Positions 12,425 through 23,106 of a stretch of 51,657 nt of DNA are shown here, piece by piece. The notes beneath the pieces are model-generated. The model saw only the letters and a list, made by a program, of their open reading frames with translations, searched no databases and was not told the DNA's origin. How positions within the stretch are numbered: position 1 is the stretch's first letter; each line of letters begins with the position of its first letter. The position numbers and the translations under genes were made by a program. The stretch is from Xenorhabdus bovienii (GTDB lineage: Bacteria > Pseudomonadota > Gammaproteobacteria > Enterobacterales > Enterobacteriaceae), in contig NZ_JANAIF010000028.1 of NCBI RefSeq assembly GCF_024721015.1, positions 1 through 51,657 of the forward strand, in the 5' to 3' direction.

Positions 12425-13403
12425 ACCCATCATTATCACCCCCGGCGAACCAGCCGGGGTTGGCCCTGATTTAGTCATTGCCCTCGCACAAAAAGAGTGG
12501 CCTATCCAACTGGTTGTATGTGCTGATCCTGAGTTGATGCTCTCACGAGCCAAGCAACTCAACCTGCCCCTTCAACTACAACCTTACTCCCCTGAATACA
12601 TTTCCCCAACACAGGCCGCCGGAACCCTGACTATTCTGCCCGTTTCCCTCCATTCACCTGTCATTGCCGGTGAATTGAACCGGGAAAACGGTATTTATGT
12701 CACGGAAACGCTGGCAAAAGCCTGCGAGGGTTGTCTGAATGGCGAGTTTTCTGCGCTGGTGACAGGCCCTGTCCACAAAGGTGTCATCAACGAGGCAGGC
12801 GTTCCTTTTACCGGGCATACTGAGTTTTTTGCTGACCACAGCCAATGCTCAAGGGTAGTCATGATGCTGGCAACAGAAGAGCTACGGGTGGCGCTGGCAA
12901 CGACGCATCTGCCGATTATGGATGTTCCCAAGGCGATTACGTTTGATTCACTGAGAGAAGTAGTCACTATTCTCAACCATGATCTGAAAACCAAATTCGG
13001 TATCCGCCGCCCCCATATCTATGTTTGTGGCCTGAATCCACATGCAGGGGAAGGTGGACACATGGGGCATGAAGAAATTAACGTGATTATTCCCGCATTG
13101 GACAGCCTGAGGGCAGAAGGTATCTGGCTAGAAGGGCCGCTGCCGGCCGATACCCTGTTCCAGCCTAAGTACTTGGATCATGCTGATGCCGTACTTTCGA
13201 TGTATCACGATCAAGGGTTACCCGTGTTAAAATATCAAGGTTTTGGCAGAGCCGTGAATATCACTCTCGGACTGCCATTTATCCGAACGTCTGTCGATCA
13301 CGGCACAGCTCTAGAGCTGGCAGGGACAGGCCAAGCAGATGTGGGAAGTTTTATTACCGCATTAAATTTAGCAATTAAGATGATACAAAACAGTAATGAA
13401 TAA
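12411..13403 (+). CDS. pdxA: 4-hydroxythreonine-4-phosphate dehydrogenase
   Basis: PdxA oxidises 4-phosphohydroxy-L-threonine in the DXP-dependent pyridoxal 5'-phosphate pathway. The protein has about 330 residues from [10 protein letters not shown] (329 in E. coli). An ATG three codons earlier (12402) is also possible. Family motifs [41 protein letters not shown] and [15 protein letters not shown] are present, including the three metal-binding histidine regions. The start lies within the 3' end of surA, and the stop overlaps the rsmA start by 8 bases. This is tight operon packing. Confidence 0.97.
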   Translation: MHNNKPIIITPGEPAGVGPDLVIALAQKEWPIQLVVCADPELMLSRAKQLNLPLQLQPYSPEYISPTQAAGTLTILPVSLHSPVIAGELNRENGIYVTETLAKACEGCLNGEFSALVTGPVHKGVINEAGVPFTGHTEFFADHSQCSRVVMMLATEELRVALATTHLPIMDVPKAITFDSLREVVTILNHDLKTKFGIRRPHIYVCGLNPHAGEGGHMGHEEINVIIPALDSLRAEGIWLEGPLPADTLFQPKYLDHADAVLSMYHDQGLPVLKYQGFGRAVNITLGLPFIRTSVDHGTALELAGTGQADVGSFITALNLAIKMIQNSNE

Positions 13404-14220
13404 TAAAGTCCATCAAGGGCACTACGCCCGTAAACGCTTCGGGCAAAACTTTTTAACCGATCAGTTTATCATTGAAAGTATTGTCGATGCGATGAACCCA
13501 CAGCCTGGTCAGGCTGTCGTGGAAATAGGCCCTGGTCTGGGTGCACTGACCGAGCCAGTGGGTGAGCGCATGGATAAAATGACTGTCGTCGAACTTGACC
13601 GTGATCTGGCAGCTCGCCTGCATGTTCATCCTAAGCTAAAAGATAAGCTGACCATCATTCAGCAGGATGCGATGACCGTTGATTTTGGCCAACTGGCCAA
13701 GGAACAGGGGCAGTCCCTGCGTGTATTTGGTAATTTGCCTTATAACATCTCTACACCATTGATGTTCCATCTTTTCAGCTATACTGATGCTATCGCTGAT
13801 ATGAGTTTTATGCTGCAAAAAGAAGTGGTGAACCGTCTGGTCGCTGGGCCTGGCAGTAAAGCCTACGGGCGTTTGAGTGTAATGGCACAATATTACTGTC
13901 AGATTATCCCTGTTCTTGAAGTACCACCTACTGCATTTACGCCAGCCCCCAAAGTGGATTCAGCCATTGTGCGTCTTATGCCGTACAAAGCTATGCCTTA
14001 TCCGGTTAAAGACATTCGCATGTTAGCCCGAGTTACTACTCAGGCATTTAACCAACGGCGCAAAACTATCCGCAATAGCCTTGGCGATCTCTTTTCAGTT
14101 GAGCAATTGTCTGAACTGGGCGTTGATCCGGGCACACGGGCTGAAAACATTTCTGTCGAGCAATACTGTAAGATGGCAAATTGGTTATCATCTCAGGCAA
14201 AAACTGCCAGAAATCAATAA
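13396..14220 (+). CDS. rsmA: 16S rRNA (adenine1518-N6/adenine1519-N6)-dimethyltransferase
   Basis: RsmA (KsgA) dimethylates two adjacent adenosines in the 3' terminal helix of 16S rRNA late in 30S assembly. It has 274 residues (273 in E. coli). The SAM-binding motif [14 protein letters not shown] (around 41-54) and the catalytic NLPYNIS motif (around 113-119) are intact. The C-terminal [11 protein letters not shown] region is typical. Its ATG overlaps the end of pdxA, so translation is likely coupled. Confidence 0.98.
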   Translation: MNNKVHQGHYARKRFGQNFLTDQFIIESIVDAMNPQPGQAVVEIGPGLGALTEPVGERMDKMTVVELDRDLAARLHVHPKLKDKLTIIQQDAMTVDFGQLAKEQGQSLRVFGNLPYNISTPLMFHLFSYTDAIADMSFMLQKEVVNRLVAGPGSKAYGRLSVMAQYYCQIIPVLEVPPTAFTPAPKVDSAIVRLMPYKAMPYPVKDIRMLARVTTQAFNQRRKTIRNSLGDLFSVEQLSELGVDPGTRAENISVEQYCKMANWLSSQAKTARNQ

Positions 14221-14248
14221 ACAGCCATTACAGTAACAGGAGGCATTT

Positions 14249-14626
14249 ATGCTCAACGAACCAAGAATTCATATTCAAGTACAGAGTACTTACGTAGAAA
14301 GCCAATCAGAACCAGAGCAACAGCGTTTTGTGTTTGCTTATACGATATCAATTCACAATCTTGGGCATTCCCCCGTGCAACTTATCAGCCGTTATTGGCG
14401 TATAACCAACAGTGATGGACACCGAACAGAAATTCAGGGTGAAGGGGTTGTAGGAAAACAACCCGTGATCCTTCCTGGAACAGATTATCGCTACAGCAGC
14501 GGGGCTATTCTGGAAACGCCTTTAGGCACAATGGAAGGTCATTATGAAATGCGTGATCATGATGGTCGCCCATTTCGTGTCGCCATTCCCGTGTTCAGAC
14601 TGGCTATTCCAACACTGATAAATTAA
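14249..14626 (+). CDS. apaG: ApaG (DUF525) protein
   Basis: ApaG is a small beta-sandwich protein of the fibronectin III-like ApaG family, which also forms a domain in eukaryotic F-box and polymerase-delta-interacting proteins; its bacterial role is not settled. The 125 residues match the E. coli length. Conserved features are [19 protein letters not shown] and [11 protein letters not shown]...[11 protein letters not shown] strong AGGAGG lies 7 bases before the ATG. Only 2 bases separate it from apaH. Confidence 0.97.
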   Translation: MLNEPRIHIQVQSTYVESQSEPEQQRFVFAYTISIHNLGHSPVQLISRYWRITNSDGHRTEIQGEGVVGKQPVILPGTDYRYSSGAILETPLGTMEGHYEMRDHDGRPFRVAIPVFRLAIPTLIN

Positions 14627-14628
14627 CT

Positions 14629-15447
14629 ATGGCTACATACCTTATTGGCGATATTCACGGCTGTTATCATGAATTTCGCGATTTATTACAACAAGTTGCT
14701 TTTCATCCCAGCAAAGATACGTTATGGCTCACGGGCGATCTGGTCGCCCGTGGCCCTGATTCGCTGGAGGTGCTTCGCTATATCAAGCAACTCGGCCCAG
14801 CGGTTAAACTGGTCTTGGGCAACCATGACCTTCATTTGCTGGCCGTTTACGCCAAAATCAGCCGTAATAAGCCGAAAGACCAACTAGATAAATTACTCTC
14901 AGCACCGGATGTTGATGATTTGATTAATTGGCTAAGAAAGCAGCCAATGCTACAGATTGATGATGAACTAAAACTGGTCATGGCACATGCAGGATTGGCC
15001 CCCCAATGGGATTTAGACACCGCCAGAATATGTGCCCGTGAAGTGGAAGCCATTCTCCGCAGTGACAGCTACCCTTTGTTTCTCAATGCTATGTACGGTG
15101 ATATGCCCAATAACTGGGATCCCGAACTGAGCGGGCTTGCTAGATTGCGTTATAGCACCAATGCACTGACACGAATGCGTTACTGCTTTCCAAATGGTCA
15201 ATTGGATATGATCTGCAAATCGAAACCCGAAAATGTCTCTGCCCCACTAAAACCCTGGTTTGAATTGCCGCATAACATCCCTGAAGAATATTCTATTGCA
15301 TTCGGTCACTGGGCTGCACTGGAGGGCAAAGGTACGCCTGTCGGCATCTATGCGCTGGATACTGGCTGCTGTTGGGGAGGTAAATTGACAATGCTGTGTT
15401 GGGAAGATAAGCAATATTTCAGCCAATCATCATTGCTAAATCGTTAA
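14629..15447 (+). CDS. apaH: Diadenosine tetraphosphatase (symmetrical)
   Basis: ApaH hydrolyses Ap4A to two ADP and also removes Np4 caps from RNA in E. coli. It is a PPP-type metallophosphatase of 272 residues (280 in E. coli). Metal-binding motifs [18 protein letters not shown] and GNHDLHLL are intact, with further histidines at AHAGLAP and GHWAALEG. It directly follows apaG and is the last gene of the lptD-apaH supraoperon. It faces folA. Confidence 0.97.
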   Translation: MATYLIGDIHGCYHEFRDLLQQVAFHPSKDTLWLTGDLVARGPDSLEVLRYIKQLGPAVKLVLGNHDLHLLAVYAKISRNKPKDQLDKLLSAPDVDDLINWLRKQPMLQIDDELKLVMAHAGLAPQWDLDTARICAREVEAILRSDSYPLFLNAMYGDMPNNWDPELSGLARLRYSTNALTRMRYCFPNGQLDMICKSKPENVSAPLKPWFELPHNIPEEYSIAFGHWAALEGKGTPVGIYALDTGCCWGGKLTMLCWEDKQYFSQSSLLNR

Positions 15448-15473
15448 TGACCCCACGGAATAAAATCTGTGAC

Positions 15474-15500
15474 GCCGGAGTGCCTTGCGACACTCCGTAG
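15474..15500. terminator. Hairpin between convergent apaH and folA
   Basis: CGGAGTG and CACTCCG form a 7-bp stem with an 8-base loop. It lies between the converging stop codons of apaH and folA. No clear T run follows on either strand, so terminator function is only inferred from position. Confidence 0.35.
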
Positions 15501-15562
15501 ATGAAATCTGATTAGTTGTGCTGACTACAGCTGTTTTTGTGATTGTTTTTTACTGCTGGCGC

Positions 15563-16048
15563 TCATTCACGGCGTTCTAGAATTTCAAAGCAATAGCCGT
15601 GTGAGTTGTGCTCGTCTGCATCATGATATTCGGTAAAGACTGAATTCCACTCATCGGGTGCGTAATCGGGGAAATGGGTGTCACCAATCACTTCCGCATC
15701 AATGTGAGTCAGATACATACGGTGGGCCAGAGGAATAAACTGCTCATAAATTTTGCCTCCCCCCATCACCATAATTTCATCAACATCACCTGCTGCGGCC
15801 AAAGCCTCTTCGATAGTGCGAACCCAAGTGGCACTATTATCACGTGCTGGCTGACTGCTTATCACGATATTCAAGCGTCCCGGTAAAGGGCGTCCTATCG
15901 ATTCGTAAGTTACCCTCCCCATCACAACCGGTTTTCCGAGTGTATTGCGTTTGAACCAGGCTAAATCACCTGGCAGAGTCCACGGCATGGCATTTTCCAT
16001 ACCAATAACTCGATCCATAGCCATCGCAGCAATCAAGCTGATATTCAT
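15563..16048 (-). CDS. folA: Dihydrofolate reductase
   Basis: This enzyme is the NADPH-dependent reductase from dihydrofolate to tetrahydrofolate and the trimethoprim target. The 161 residues (159 in E. coli) align throughout. The substrate-binding acid is D28 in [10 protein letters not shown] (D27 in E. coli). NADPH-site motifs [16 protein letters not shown] and [13 protein letters not shown] are present. E. coli has MGRHTWES at the first of these, so the cofactor-contact His and Trp are Val and Tyr here, a conservative difference. It converges with apaH. Confidence 0.97.
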   Translation of the reverse strand: MNISLIAAMAMDRVIGMENAMPWTLPGDLAWFKRNTLGKPVVMGRVTYESIGRPLPGRLNIVISSQPARDNSATWVRTIEEALAAAGDVDEIMVMGGGKIYEQFIPLAHRMYLTHIDAEVIGDTHFPDYAPDEWNSVFTEYHDADEHNSHGYCFEILERRE

Positions 16049-16307
16049 TAAGTCACCTTACAGGCAAATAAATAGTATGAAAATTTTGGACACTATACGG
16101 AAAGGGCTACTCTCAGTCGATAAGATTAGCAATTTATTCAGAACAAATAGTGTGTTCATGCACCAAGTTCCAAGCAAGTGATCGCGTCATCAGGAGCACC
16201 CTGATTTTCTGAAATAATGGCTCCATCCGCTCTGACAGGGCTTCGAGGCATTTTTCTTATTCCAACATCAGGCAAAGCAGTGGTGGTTATTATTATTGGT
16301 TTTTTCC
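16049..16307. other. Intergenic region joining two ancestral gene blocks
   Basis: The 259 bases between folA and ftsP hold no open frame I can support. The folA promoter should lie here (minus strand). The region marks the join between gene blocks that lie far apart in E. coli. Confidence 0.6.
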
Positions 16308-17729
16308 TTAGCTCGTGGCTGGAGTGACAACCATTTGGCCAGCCACTCCGTCATCCGCCATTTCCAATATTTGACTGTAGTACTTGAAAGGAAAGACCTC
16401 ATAAGACGGCTGCATCATATTCACCAACAATTCGGTTCTACCCTCAATCCAAACCGTATCTTTCCAGCCATAATCTTGTGGAAGTGGTCGATTTCCATTA
16501 TGACTGATGACCTTGAATCTCCCCCCTTGGATATGGAAAGGCTGCGGAGCCGAAGTAGTGACAACCCAGCGCTCCCATGCACCTTGCTGGCTGCTGATGT
16601 CGATTCGATTCCTATTCAACAATACCCCATTGATCCCCTGAGTCGCATCCCCCAAAACAAACTGACGATTATGGATGGATGAGTTAATTTCCGTGGTATC
16701 CACCACTAGCTGCGTCGGTAATTGATCTGTCACGAGAGAAAGCAGCCCACTGGCCTTGATAGTCAGGACGGTCGTTGACAGCAATTTGGTTGAAGGCTCA
16801 AACAGCCCTTTCAGACGATCAAGCATGCCTGCCGACTCTCCTGCGGTAATGGCTACGCTATCCACTTTCGACATATCGACCAAAACCTCACGGCGTTCCC
16901 CTGGAGCAAGTGACAATTGCTGTACCGTCACGGGAGCAGGCAACAATCCCTGATCAGTACCTACCATATAGAAAGGACGGCCATCACTGAGTTGCAATTG
17001 ATATCGGCGGGCATTAGAAGCATTCAATAAACGTAATCTGACCCAGCCTCTGGCAACCTCAATAAAAGGGTTTTCAACACCATTAATAAGCAATGTATCG
17101 CCAAGAAAACCTTGATTGATCGCCGGGTTATACTGAGGTACACCAAAATTATCTAACCGCTTGTCCTGCAAAATGACAGGAAAATCGTCAACGCCATAAT
17201 TTTTGGGTAGAGGTAAGCTGCGGCTATCTTCATCTTCCACCAGCCACATACCTGCAAGCCCGGCATAAACATGCTGTGCCATTCGGTTTGGCGTGTTGGC
17301 ATGATACCAGCAAGTTGCTGCCGGCTGGTTAATGGGGATAATCGGAGACCAATTTTCATTTGACGATATCAGGCGCGCCGAGCCTCCTACCAATGTCCCA
17401 GGAACCAACAGCCCTCCTACAGTCATTGAGACAGGTTCAGACAAACGATTGCTATATATCAGCTTGACGTTATCCCCTTTACGAACCCGAATGGTTGGCC
17501 CTAAATATCGCCCATTGATGCCCCAAACTTGCACCTTATTTTTGCCATCAAAAGACCAATGGGTCTTTTGCAGGGCTAAAAACAGGGGTTGGCCACCACG
17601 GGATTCCAGTAAGGGGGGGAGCGGCAGTGCCGTTTGTTGATCTTTATTGGCCCGAACCGCAAAAGGGAGCGCACCTAAACACATTGCCAAACCAGAAGCC
17701 TGTATAAATTGGCGCCGACTCAGTGACAT
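16308..17729 (-). CDS. ftsP: Cell division protein FtsP (SufI), Tat substrate
   Basis: FtsP is a periplasmic divisome-stabilising protein with a multicopper-oxidase fold that has lost its copper sites. The start is set at MSLSRRQFIQASG, because GGAG lies 5 bases upstream and it begins the twin-arginine signal (SRRQFIQ); the frame is open further upstream. Length is 473 residues (470 in E. coli). Three cupredoxin domains are recognisable (GPTIRVRKGDNVKL, YHANTPNRMAQHVYAGLAGMW, PFHIQGGRFKVIS). The His-X-His pairs typical of active oxidases are not complete. plsC and parC lie upstream on the same strand, as in E. coli. Confidence 0.95.
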   Translation of the reverse strand: MSLSRRQFIQASGLAMCLGALPFAVRANKDQQTALPLPPLLESRGGQPLFLALQKTHWSFDGKNKVQVWGINGRYLGPTIRVRKGDNVKLIYSNRLSEPVSMTVGGLLVPGTLVGGSARLISSNENWSPIIPINQPAATCWYHANTPNRMAQHVYAGLAGMWLVEDEDSRSLPLPKNYGVDDFPVILQDKRLDNFGVPQYNPAINQGFLGDTLLINGVENPFIEVARGWVRLRLLNASNARRYQLQLSDGRPFYMVGTDQGLLPAPVTVQQLSLAPGERREVLVDMSKVDSVAITAGESAGMLDRLKGLFEPSTKLLSTTVLTIKASGLLSLVTDQLPTQLVVDTTEINSSIHNRQFVLGDATQGINGVLLNRNRIDISSQQGAWERWVVTTSAPQPFHIQGGRFKVISHNGNRPLPQDYGWKDTVWIEGRTELLVNMMQPSYEVFPFKYYSQILEMADDGVAGQMVVTPATS

Positions 17730-17855
17730 ATTTTCTCCACGACAGGAATAGCAATCCCCAAATGATTGCTTATATGAACGCAAGCACTTCACAATTCAAA
17801 TAATTATTGGGATGAATTACCCAATATTTAGGCTATTGGGGTTGATTTTTCTACA

Positions 17856-17895
17856 GATTGCGTTTAATAAAAACGCTAATTTATTAAACGCAATC
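17856..17895. repeat. Perfect AT-rich inverted repeat upstream of ftsP
   Basis: GATTGCGTTTAATAA is matched exactly by its reverse complement, and one further A-T pair gives 16 bp around an 8-base loop. It lies in the 277-base gap between ftsP and plsC. No T run follows. It could be a transcript-stabilising hairpin, an operator or a small repeat element. Confidence 0.6.
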
Positions 17896-18006
17896 ATATC
17901 GCGAATAAAGTGCAAATTCTAAAACTATCTTAAATTTATAGCCAGAATCCGCCCAAAGAGCAGGAGAAAATAGGTTATGAAATTAGCCTAACCAACAGCA
18001 ATTTGA

Positions 18007-18738
18007 TTATCTGCGCTTATCCATTACTTCGACTTCGTTATTCAGCTCTTCAATTTTGGCTTGCATCATTTGACGACAATGCTCTGCCAGCTGACGAACC
18101 TGCTCTTTAGTATATTTCGTCGTATCAATAGGGGGCAGCATTTCAACAATGACAGTGCCATTATTCCAGCGATTGAATTTGATGCGATCATGCGTGGAAG
18201 AAACACAGACTGGCACGATGGGTACGCCGGCTGCAATCGCCGCATGAAAAGCACCTGTTTTGAAAGGCAGCAGACCACGGCCACGGCTGCGGGTGCCTTC
18301 TGGGAACATCCAGACAGAAATATGCCTTTTTTTGATTTGTTGAACAACCTGTGAAATCGTACCGTGTGCTTTTGAGCGGTTTTCTCTGTTGATCAAAATA
18401 TTGCCCGTCAGCCAGTAAAGCGGACCAAAAAAGGGAATGAATAGCAGGCTTTTTTTACCCACGGTTACAGTGCGGGGCTGTACGGCATTCGACATGGTGA
18501 CCATGTCGTAATTGTTCTGGTGATTACCGATGTAGATGCTTGGCCCATATTGCTTCGCCTCTTCAGGAATGCGCTCCAGCATCTTAATGCCAAATACTTT
18601 GTGCAATTTGCCAAATGCATGACCAAAGGTCATGACATGACCCGGATTACGGGGGCTGAATAAACAGTAGATACTACCAAATAGACATATCAGGACTGAT
18701 AACAGAAAAACAATAATTCCACGAATGATTGCTAACAT
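18007..18738 (-). CDS. plsC: 1-acyl-sn-glycerol-3-phosphate acyltransferase
   Basis: PlsC acylates lysophosphatidic acid to phosphatidic acid at the inner membrane. It has 243 residues (245 in E. coli). An N-terminal hydrophobic segment (about 1-27) anchors it. The catalytic HX4D motif is NHQNNYD (H73, D78), and the acceptor-binding motif is FPEGTRSRG (EGTR at 147-150). It lies downstream of parC, separated by a strong terminator, as in E. coli. Confidence 0.97.
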   Translation of the reverse strand: MLAIIRGIIVFLLSVLICLFGSIYCLFSPRNPGHVMTFGHAFGKLHKVFGIKMLERIPEEAKQYGPSIYIGNHQNNYDMVTMSNAVQPRTVTVGKKSLLFIPFFGPLYWLTGNILINRENRSKAHGTISQVVQQIKKRHISVWMFPEGTRSRGRGLLPFKTGAFHAAIAAGVPIVPVCVSSTHDRIKFNRWNNGTVIVEMLPPIDTTKYTKEQVRQLAEHCRQMMQAKIEELNNEVEVMDKRR

Positions 18739-18753
18739 AGCCGCCTCTTATAA

Positions 18754-18780
18754 AGCAGGCCAGAATAAATCTGGCCTGCT
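18754..18780 (-). terminator. Terminator after parC
   Basis: An 11-bp perfect stem (AGCAGGCCAGA and complement, 5-base loop) is followed on the minus strand by TTTATAAG. It separates parC from plsC. Confidence 0.7.
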
Positions 18781-18826
18781 ATTGTGATTGTTGTGTAACA
18801 AAAATCGTTTTGTTACTGCCTTCGGC

Positions 18827-21082
18827 CTATGACCGGGGCATCTCCACTTCAATACGCTCAACACGCTGTAATCCACGTGGTAACGAGGTTCCCTTGCGCC
18901 CTCTCTCAGCCCGGAACTTCTGTAAGTCTTCTGGACGAAGCAGTAACTTACGCTTGCCAAAGTAGAGCGTGATTGAGGATTGTACTGGCAATACTAACAA
19001 CCAGCTCAACATATCTTCCCCAGAAGCCGCCTGTGCTGCGGGAATGGAAACAATTTTATTGCCCTTGCCTTTCGAAAGCTGAGGAAGATCCGCCACAGGG
19101 AACATCAGCATACGACCCTCTTTGGTGATCGCCAGCAACATATCATCCTGCTCGTTGGTGATCTCCAGTGGCTGCATGACCTTAGCATTTTCTGGCAGGG
19201 TTATAAGCGCCTTACCCGCACGGTTTTTAGCTATAAGGTCACTGAATGTACAGATAAAACCATAACCCGCATCAGATGCCATCAAGAATTTCTGCTCTTC
19301 TTTAGCTATCAGAAGGTGCTCAATAGATGCTCCCGCCGGTAATGCCAATAATTTACCCGTCAGCGGTTCACCCTGCCCTCTGGCAGAGGGCAAATCCAAC
19401 GGATCAACGGAATAACTGCGCCCTGTCGTATCGATAAAAACAACGGGCTGGTTGCTCTTACCACGTGCTGCACTACGGAAGCTGTCACCCGATTTGTAAT
19501 TCAAACCAGCAGGATCGATTTCATGCCCCTTCGCACTGCGTACCCAGCCCATTTCTGACAGCACAACCGTAATCGGCTCTGAAGGCAGGATATCGTGATC
19601 ACTCATCGCCTTCGCTTCAGAACGTTCTTTCAACGGCGAGCGACGATGATCTCCATAGTTCTCAGCATCAGCAATAATCTCTTTTTTCAGCAGAGTACTC
19701 AATTTACGCTCAGAACCGAGGATCGCCTGAAGTTTGTCACGCTCTTTTGCCAGTCCATCCTGCTCGCCACGAATTTTGACTTCTTCCAGCTTCGCCAAGT
19801 GGCGCAATTTCAGTTCCAGAATCGCTTCGGCTTGGGTTTCAGTTAGTTCAAAACGTTGCATTAACACTGGCTTCGGTTCATCTTCAGTGCGAATGATGTG
19901 GATCACTTCATCAATGCTGAGGTAGGCCGTCAGCAAACCTTCCAGAATGTGCAGGCGCTTAAGGACTTTTTCCAGCCGATAATTCAGGCGATTACGCACG
20001 GTCTCGCGGCGGAAAACCAACCATTCGCTGAGGATCTCAACCAGACCTTTAACGTTGGGACGGTTATCCAGTCCGATCATGTTGAGGTTAACGCGATAAC
20101 TTTTTTCCAGATCGGTCGTCACAAACAGGTGGTTCATCACCTGCTCAACATCGACACGATTGTTTTTAGGCACAATCACCAGCCGGGTTGGATTTTCATG
20201 ATCGGATTCATCACGCAGATCATCTACCATCGGCAGTTTCTTCGCCCGCATCTGGCTGGCGATCTGTTCCAGCACTTTCGCACCCGATACTTGGTGTGGC
20301 AGAGCCGTAATAACAACATTACTCTCTTCTTTTGACCACACCGCACGCATACGCACCGAGCCACGGCCATTTTTGTAGATCTTGCGGATATCTTCTTTTG
20401 ACGTAATGATTTCTGCTTCTGTGGGATAATCCGGACCTTTGATGTATTCCATTACATCATCAAGCGAACAATTGGGATTATCCAACATAGCAACCAGCGC
20501 ACTGACTACTTCGCGGACATTATGCGGCGGGATATCTGTCGCCATGCCGACAGCAATACCCGTCGTGCCGTTCAGCAGGATATTCGGCAGACGCGCAGGC
20601 AGCATTTTCGGCTCCTGCAACGTGCCATCAAAGTTTGGTGCCCAATCTACCGTGCCGTGACCAAGTTCACTCAGCAGCAATTCGGCATATTTGGACAAGC
20701 GAGATTCGGTATAACGCATCGCCGCGAAAGATTTCGGATCATCCGGTGCCCCCCAGTTACCCTGACCATCCACCAGCGGATAGCGGTAAGAGAAAGGCTG
20801 TGCCATCAATACCATCGCCTCATAACAGGCGCCATCACCATGTGGGTGGTATTTACCGAGCACGTCACCAACGGTACGGGCGGATTTTTTGAATTTGGCG
20901 CTGTTGTTCAGCCCCAGTTCCGACATCGCATACACAATACGGCGCTGAACAGGTTTTAAACCATCACCGATAAAAGGCAGCGCCCTGTCCATAATGACGT
21001 ACATGGAGTAATTCAAATAGGCGTTTTCGGTGAACGTGTGCAGCGGCTGGCGCTCCACACCATCGTGAGTTATCTCACTCAT
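18827..21082 (-). CDS. parC: DNA topoisomerase IV subunit A
   Basis: ParC is the DNA-cleaving subunit of topoisomerase IV, which decatenates daughter chromosomes. The protein has 751 residues (752 in E. coli). The catalytic tyrosine is Y124 in [10 protein letters not shown]. The breakage-reunion domain motifs [12 protein letters not shown] and [12 protein letters not shown] and the C-terminal beta-pinwheel are intact. In the quinolone-resistance-determining region the sequence is [10 protein letters not shown], so the position of E. coli Ser80 is Gly84; the Glu84 equivalent (E88) is kept. parE lies 53 bases upstream on the same strand. Confidence 0.98.
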   Translation of the reverse strand: MSEITHDGVERQPLHTFTENAYLNYSMYVIMDRALPFIGDGLKPVQRRIVYAMSELGLNNSAKFKKSARTVGDVLGKYHPHGDGACYEAMVLMAQPFSYRYPLVDGQGNWGAPDDPKSFAAMRYTESRLSKYAELLLSELGHGTVDWAPNFDGTLQEPKMLPARLPNILLNGTTGIAVGMATDIPPHNVREVVSALVAMLDNPNCSLDDVMEYIKGPDYPTEAEIITSKEDIRKIYKNGRGSVRMRAVWSKEESNVVITALPHQVSGAKVLEQIASQMRAKKLPMVDDLRDESDHENPTRLVIVPKNNRVDVEQVMNHLFVTTDLEKSYRVNLNMIGLDNRPNVKGLVEILSEWLVFRRETVRNRLNYRLEKVLKRLHILEGLLTAYLSIDEVIHIIRTEDEPKPVLMQRFELTETQAEAILELKLRHLAKLEEVKIRGEQDGLAKERDKLQAILGSERKLSTLLKKEIIADAENYGDHRRSPLKERSEAKAMSDHDILPSEPITVVLSEMGWVRSAKGHEIDPAGLNYKSGDSFRSAARGKSNQPVVFIDTTGRSYSVDPLDLPSARGQGEPLTGKLLALPAGASIEHLLIAKEEQKFLMASDAGYGFICTFSDLIAKNRAGKALITLPENAKVMQPLEITNEQDDMLLAITKEGRMLMFPVADLPQLSKGKGNKIVSIPAAQAASGEDMLSWLLVLPVQSSITLYFGKRKLLLRPEDLQKFRAERGRKGTSLPRGLQRVERIEVEMPRS

Positions 21083-21135
21083 GTATTAATTTCCTCAGAA
21101 TCTGTGTTGACTACCTGTGCGCTCTATTCTGTGCG

Positions 21136-23031
21136 CTATACTTCAATATCGAAGGAACTTCCCCTCTCCTGTAGCCAATTGCGGCGATCTTCCGAGCGTT
21201 TTTTCGCCAGAAGCATATCCATGACTGAGAAGGTTTCCTGATAATTGTCATCGTCGATAGTCAATTGCACCAGACGGCGAGTATTGGGATCCAGTGTGGT
21301 TTCACGCAACTGTATTGGGTTCATTTCCCCCAATCCTTTGAAGCGCTGAACATTCGGCTTGCCACGTTTACGGCTTAAACGTTCCAGTATGGCGGCCTTT
21401 TCCCCTTCGTCCAGTGCATAATGCACTTCTTTGCCAAGATCGATGCGATACAGTGGCGGCATCGCCATATAGACATGCCCACGTTTCACTAGCGTAAGAA
21501 AGTGACGGACAAACAAAGCGCACAGCAGCGTTGCTATGTGCAAACCATCGGAATCCGCATCCGCCAATATGCAGACTTTGCCGTAACGCAATTGGCTGAG
21601 ATCATCACTGTCTGGATCGATCCCAATAGCGACGGAGATATCATGCACTTCCTGCGAAGCCAGCACTTCATCTGAAGAGACTTCCCATGTGTTCAAGATT
21701 TTTCCGCGCAGTGGCATGATCGCCTGATATTCGCGATCACGGGCTTGCTTGGCAGAGCCGCCTGCTGAATCCCCTTCCACCAAAAATAGTTCGGTAAGTT
21801 TCAGATCCTGCGAGGTACAATCCGCCAGTTTGCCTGGCAGAGCGGGGCCATTGGTCAGCTTTTTGCGCACGACTTTTTTCGCCGCACGCATTCTGCGCTG
21901 TGCACTGGCAATCGCCATTTCAGCAAGTTGTTCCGCGTCTTGAATGTGCTGGTTCAGCCACAGGCTGAAGGCGTCTTTCACCACACCGGAAACAAAGGCC
22001 GCAGACTGACGTGAAGAGAGGCGTTCTTTGGTCTGGCCGGCAAATTGGGGATCTTGCATTTTAAGGGATAACACGTAAGCACAGCGATCCCAGATATCAT
22101 CGGCAGAGAGTTTAACTCCGCGCGGCAGTATGTTGCGGAATTCGCAAAATTCACGCATGGCATCCAGCAAACCTTGGCGCAGGCCATTAACGTGAGTTCC
22201 GCCCTGTATGGTTGGGATCAGGTTGACGTAACTTTCGGCCAGCAATTCACCGCCTTCTGGTAGCCAAAGCAACGCCCAGTCAACCGCTTCGGTATCCCCG
22301 CGCAATACGCCCACGAATGGCGCCTGTGGCAATGTCACCAACCCATTGACGGCTTCCAGCAGATAATCAGTCAGACCATCGGCATAGCACCATTTTTGTT
22401 CTGTACCAGCGAGTTTATCTTTAAAGACAATCTCAACACCCGGACACAATACCGCCTTTGCTTTCAGCAAGTGGGTTAAACGCGATGCAGAAAAACGGGG
22501 GATATCGAAATAACTCTCATCCGGCCAAAAATGGACACTCGTCCCCGTATTACGTTTCCCACAACTGCCGATAACTTCCAGTTCCTGCACTTTATCGCCA
22601 CTTTCAAAGGCAATCTGATGGACTTGGCTGTCACGGCGAACAGTCACTTCCACCCTTCTGGACAGGGCGTTGACCACAGAGATCCCGACACCATGCAGGC
22701 CACCGGAAAACTGATAGTTTTTATTGGAGAATTTTCCCCCTGCATGCAGGCGAGTGAGGATCAACTCAACAGCAGAAACTTTTTCTTCAGGATGGATATC
22801 AACCGGCATACCACGGCCATCATCTATCACTTCCAGAGACTGATCGCTGTGAAGGATCACTTCAATATGTTTCGCGTGACCCGCTAGAGCTTCGTCCACG
22901 CTGTTATCGATCACTTCCTGTGCCAGATGGTTCGGACGGGTTGTATCGGTGTACATTCCTGGGCGGCGACGAACTGGCTCCAGGCCACTGAGGACTTCAA
23001 TGGCCTCTGCGTTGTAACTAGATTGAGTCAT
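21136..23031 (-). CDS. parE: DNA topoisomerase IV subunit B
   Basis: ParE is the ATPase subunit of topoisomerase IV. It has 631 residues (630 in E. coli). The GHKL ATP-binding motifs EVIDNSVDEAL, DDGRGMPVD and GGLHGVGISVVNALS occur in the N-terminal half. The TOPRIM domain has EGDSAGGSAKQARDR and DADSDGLHIATLL. The quinolone-linked PLRGKILNTWEVSSDE stretch matches E. coli closely. It is transcribed with parC; yqiA and cpdA lie upstream. Confidence 0.98.
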   Translation of the reverse strand: MTQSSYNAEAIEVLSGLEPVRRRPGMYTDTTRPNHLAQEVIDNSVDEALAGHAKHIEVILHSDQSLEVIDDGRGMPVDIHPEEKVSAVELILTRLHAGGKFSNKNYQFSGGLHGVGISVVNALSRRVEVTVRRDSQVHQIAFESGDKVQELEVIGSCGKRNTGTSVHFWPDESYFDIPRFSASRLTHLLKAKAVLCPGVEIVFKDKLAGTEQKWCYADGLTDYLLEAVNGLVTLPQAPFVGVLRGDTEAVDWALLWLPEGGELLAESYVNLIPTIQGGTHVNGLRQGLLDAMREFCEFRNILPRGVKLSADDIWDRCAYVLSLKMQDPQFAGQTKERLSSRQSAAFVSGVVKDAFSLWLNQHIQDAEQLAEMAIASAQRRMRAAKKVVRKKLTNGPALPGKLADCTSQDLKLTELFLVEGDSAGGSAKQARDREYQAIMPLRGKILNTWEVSSDEVLASQEVHDISVAIGIDPDSDDLSQLRYGKVCILADADSDGLHIATLLCALFVRHFLTLVKRGHVYMAMPPLYRIDLGKEVHYALDEGEKAAILERLSRKRGKPNVQRFKGLGEMNPIQLRETTLDPNTRRLVQLTIDDDNYQETFSVMDMLLAKKRSEDRRNWLQERGSSFDIEV

Positions 23032-23106
23032 GTTGTAATTCTGTCGGTTGCTTCGTGATTAAAGGGCTAATCAGTACTGATATATACTGTTGATAATACC
23101 AGTCAC

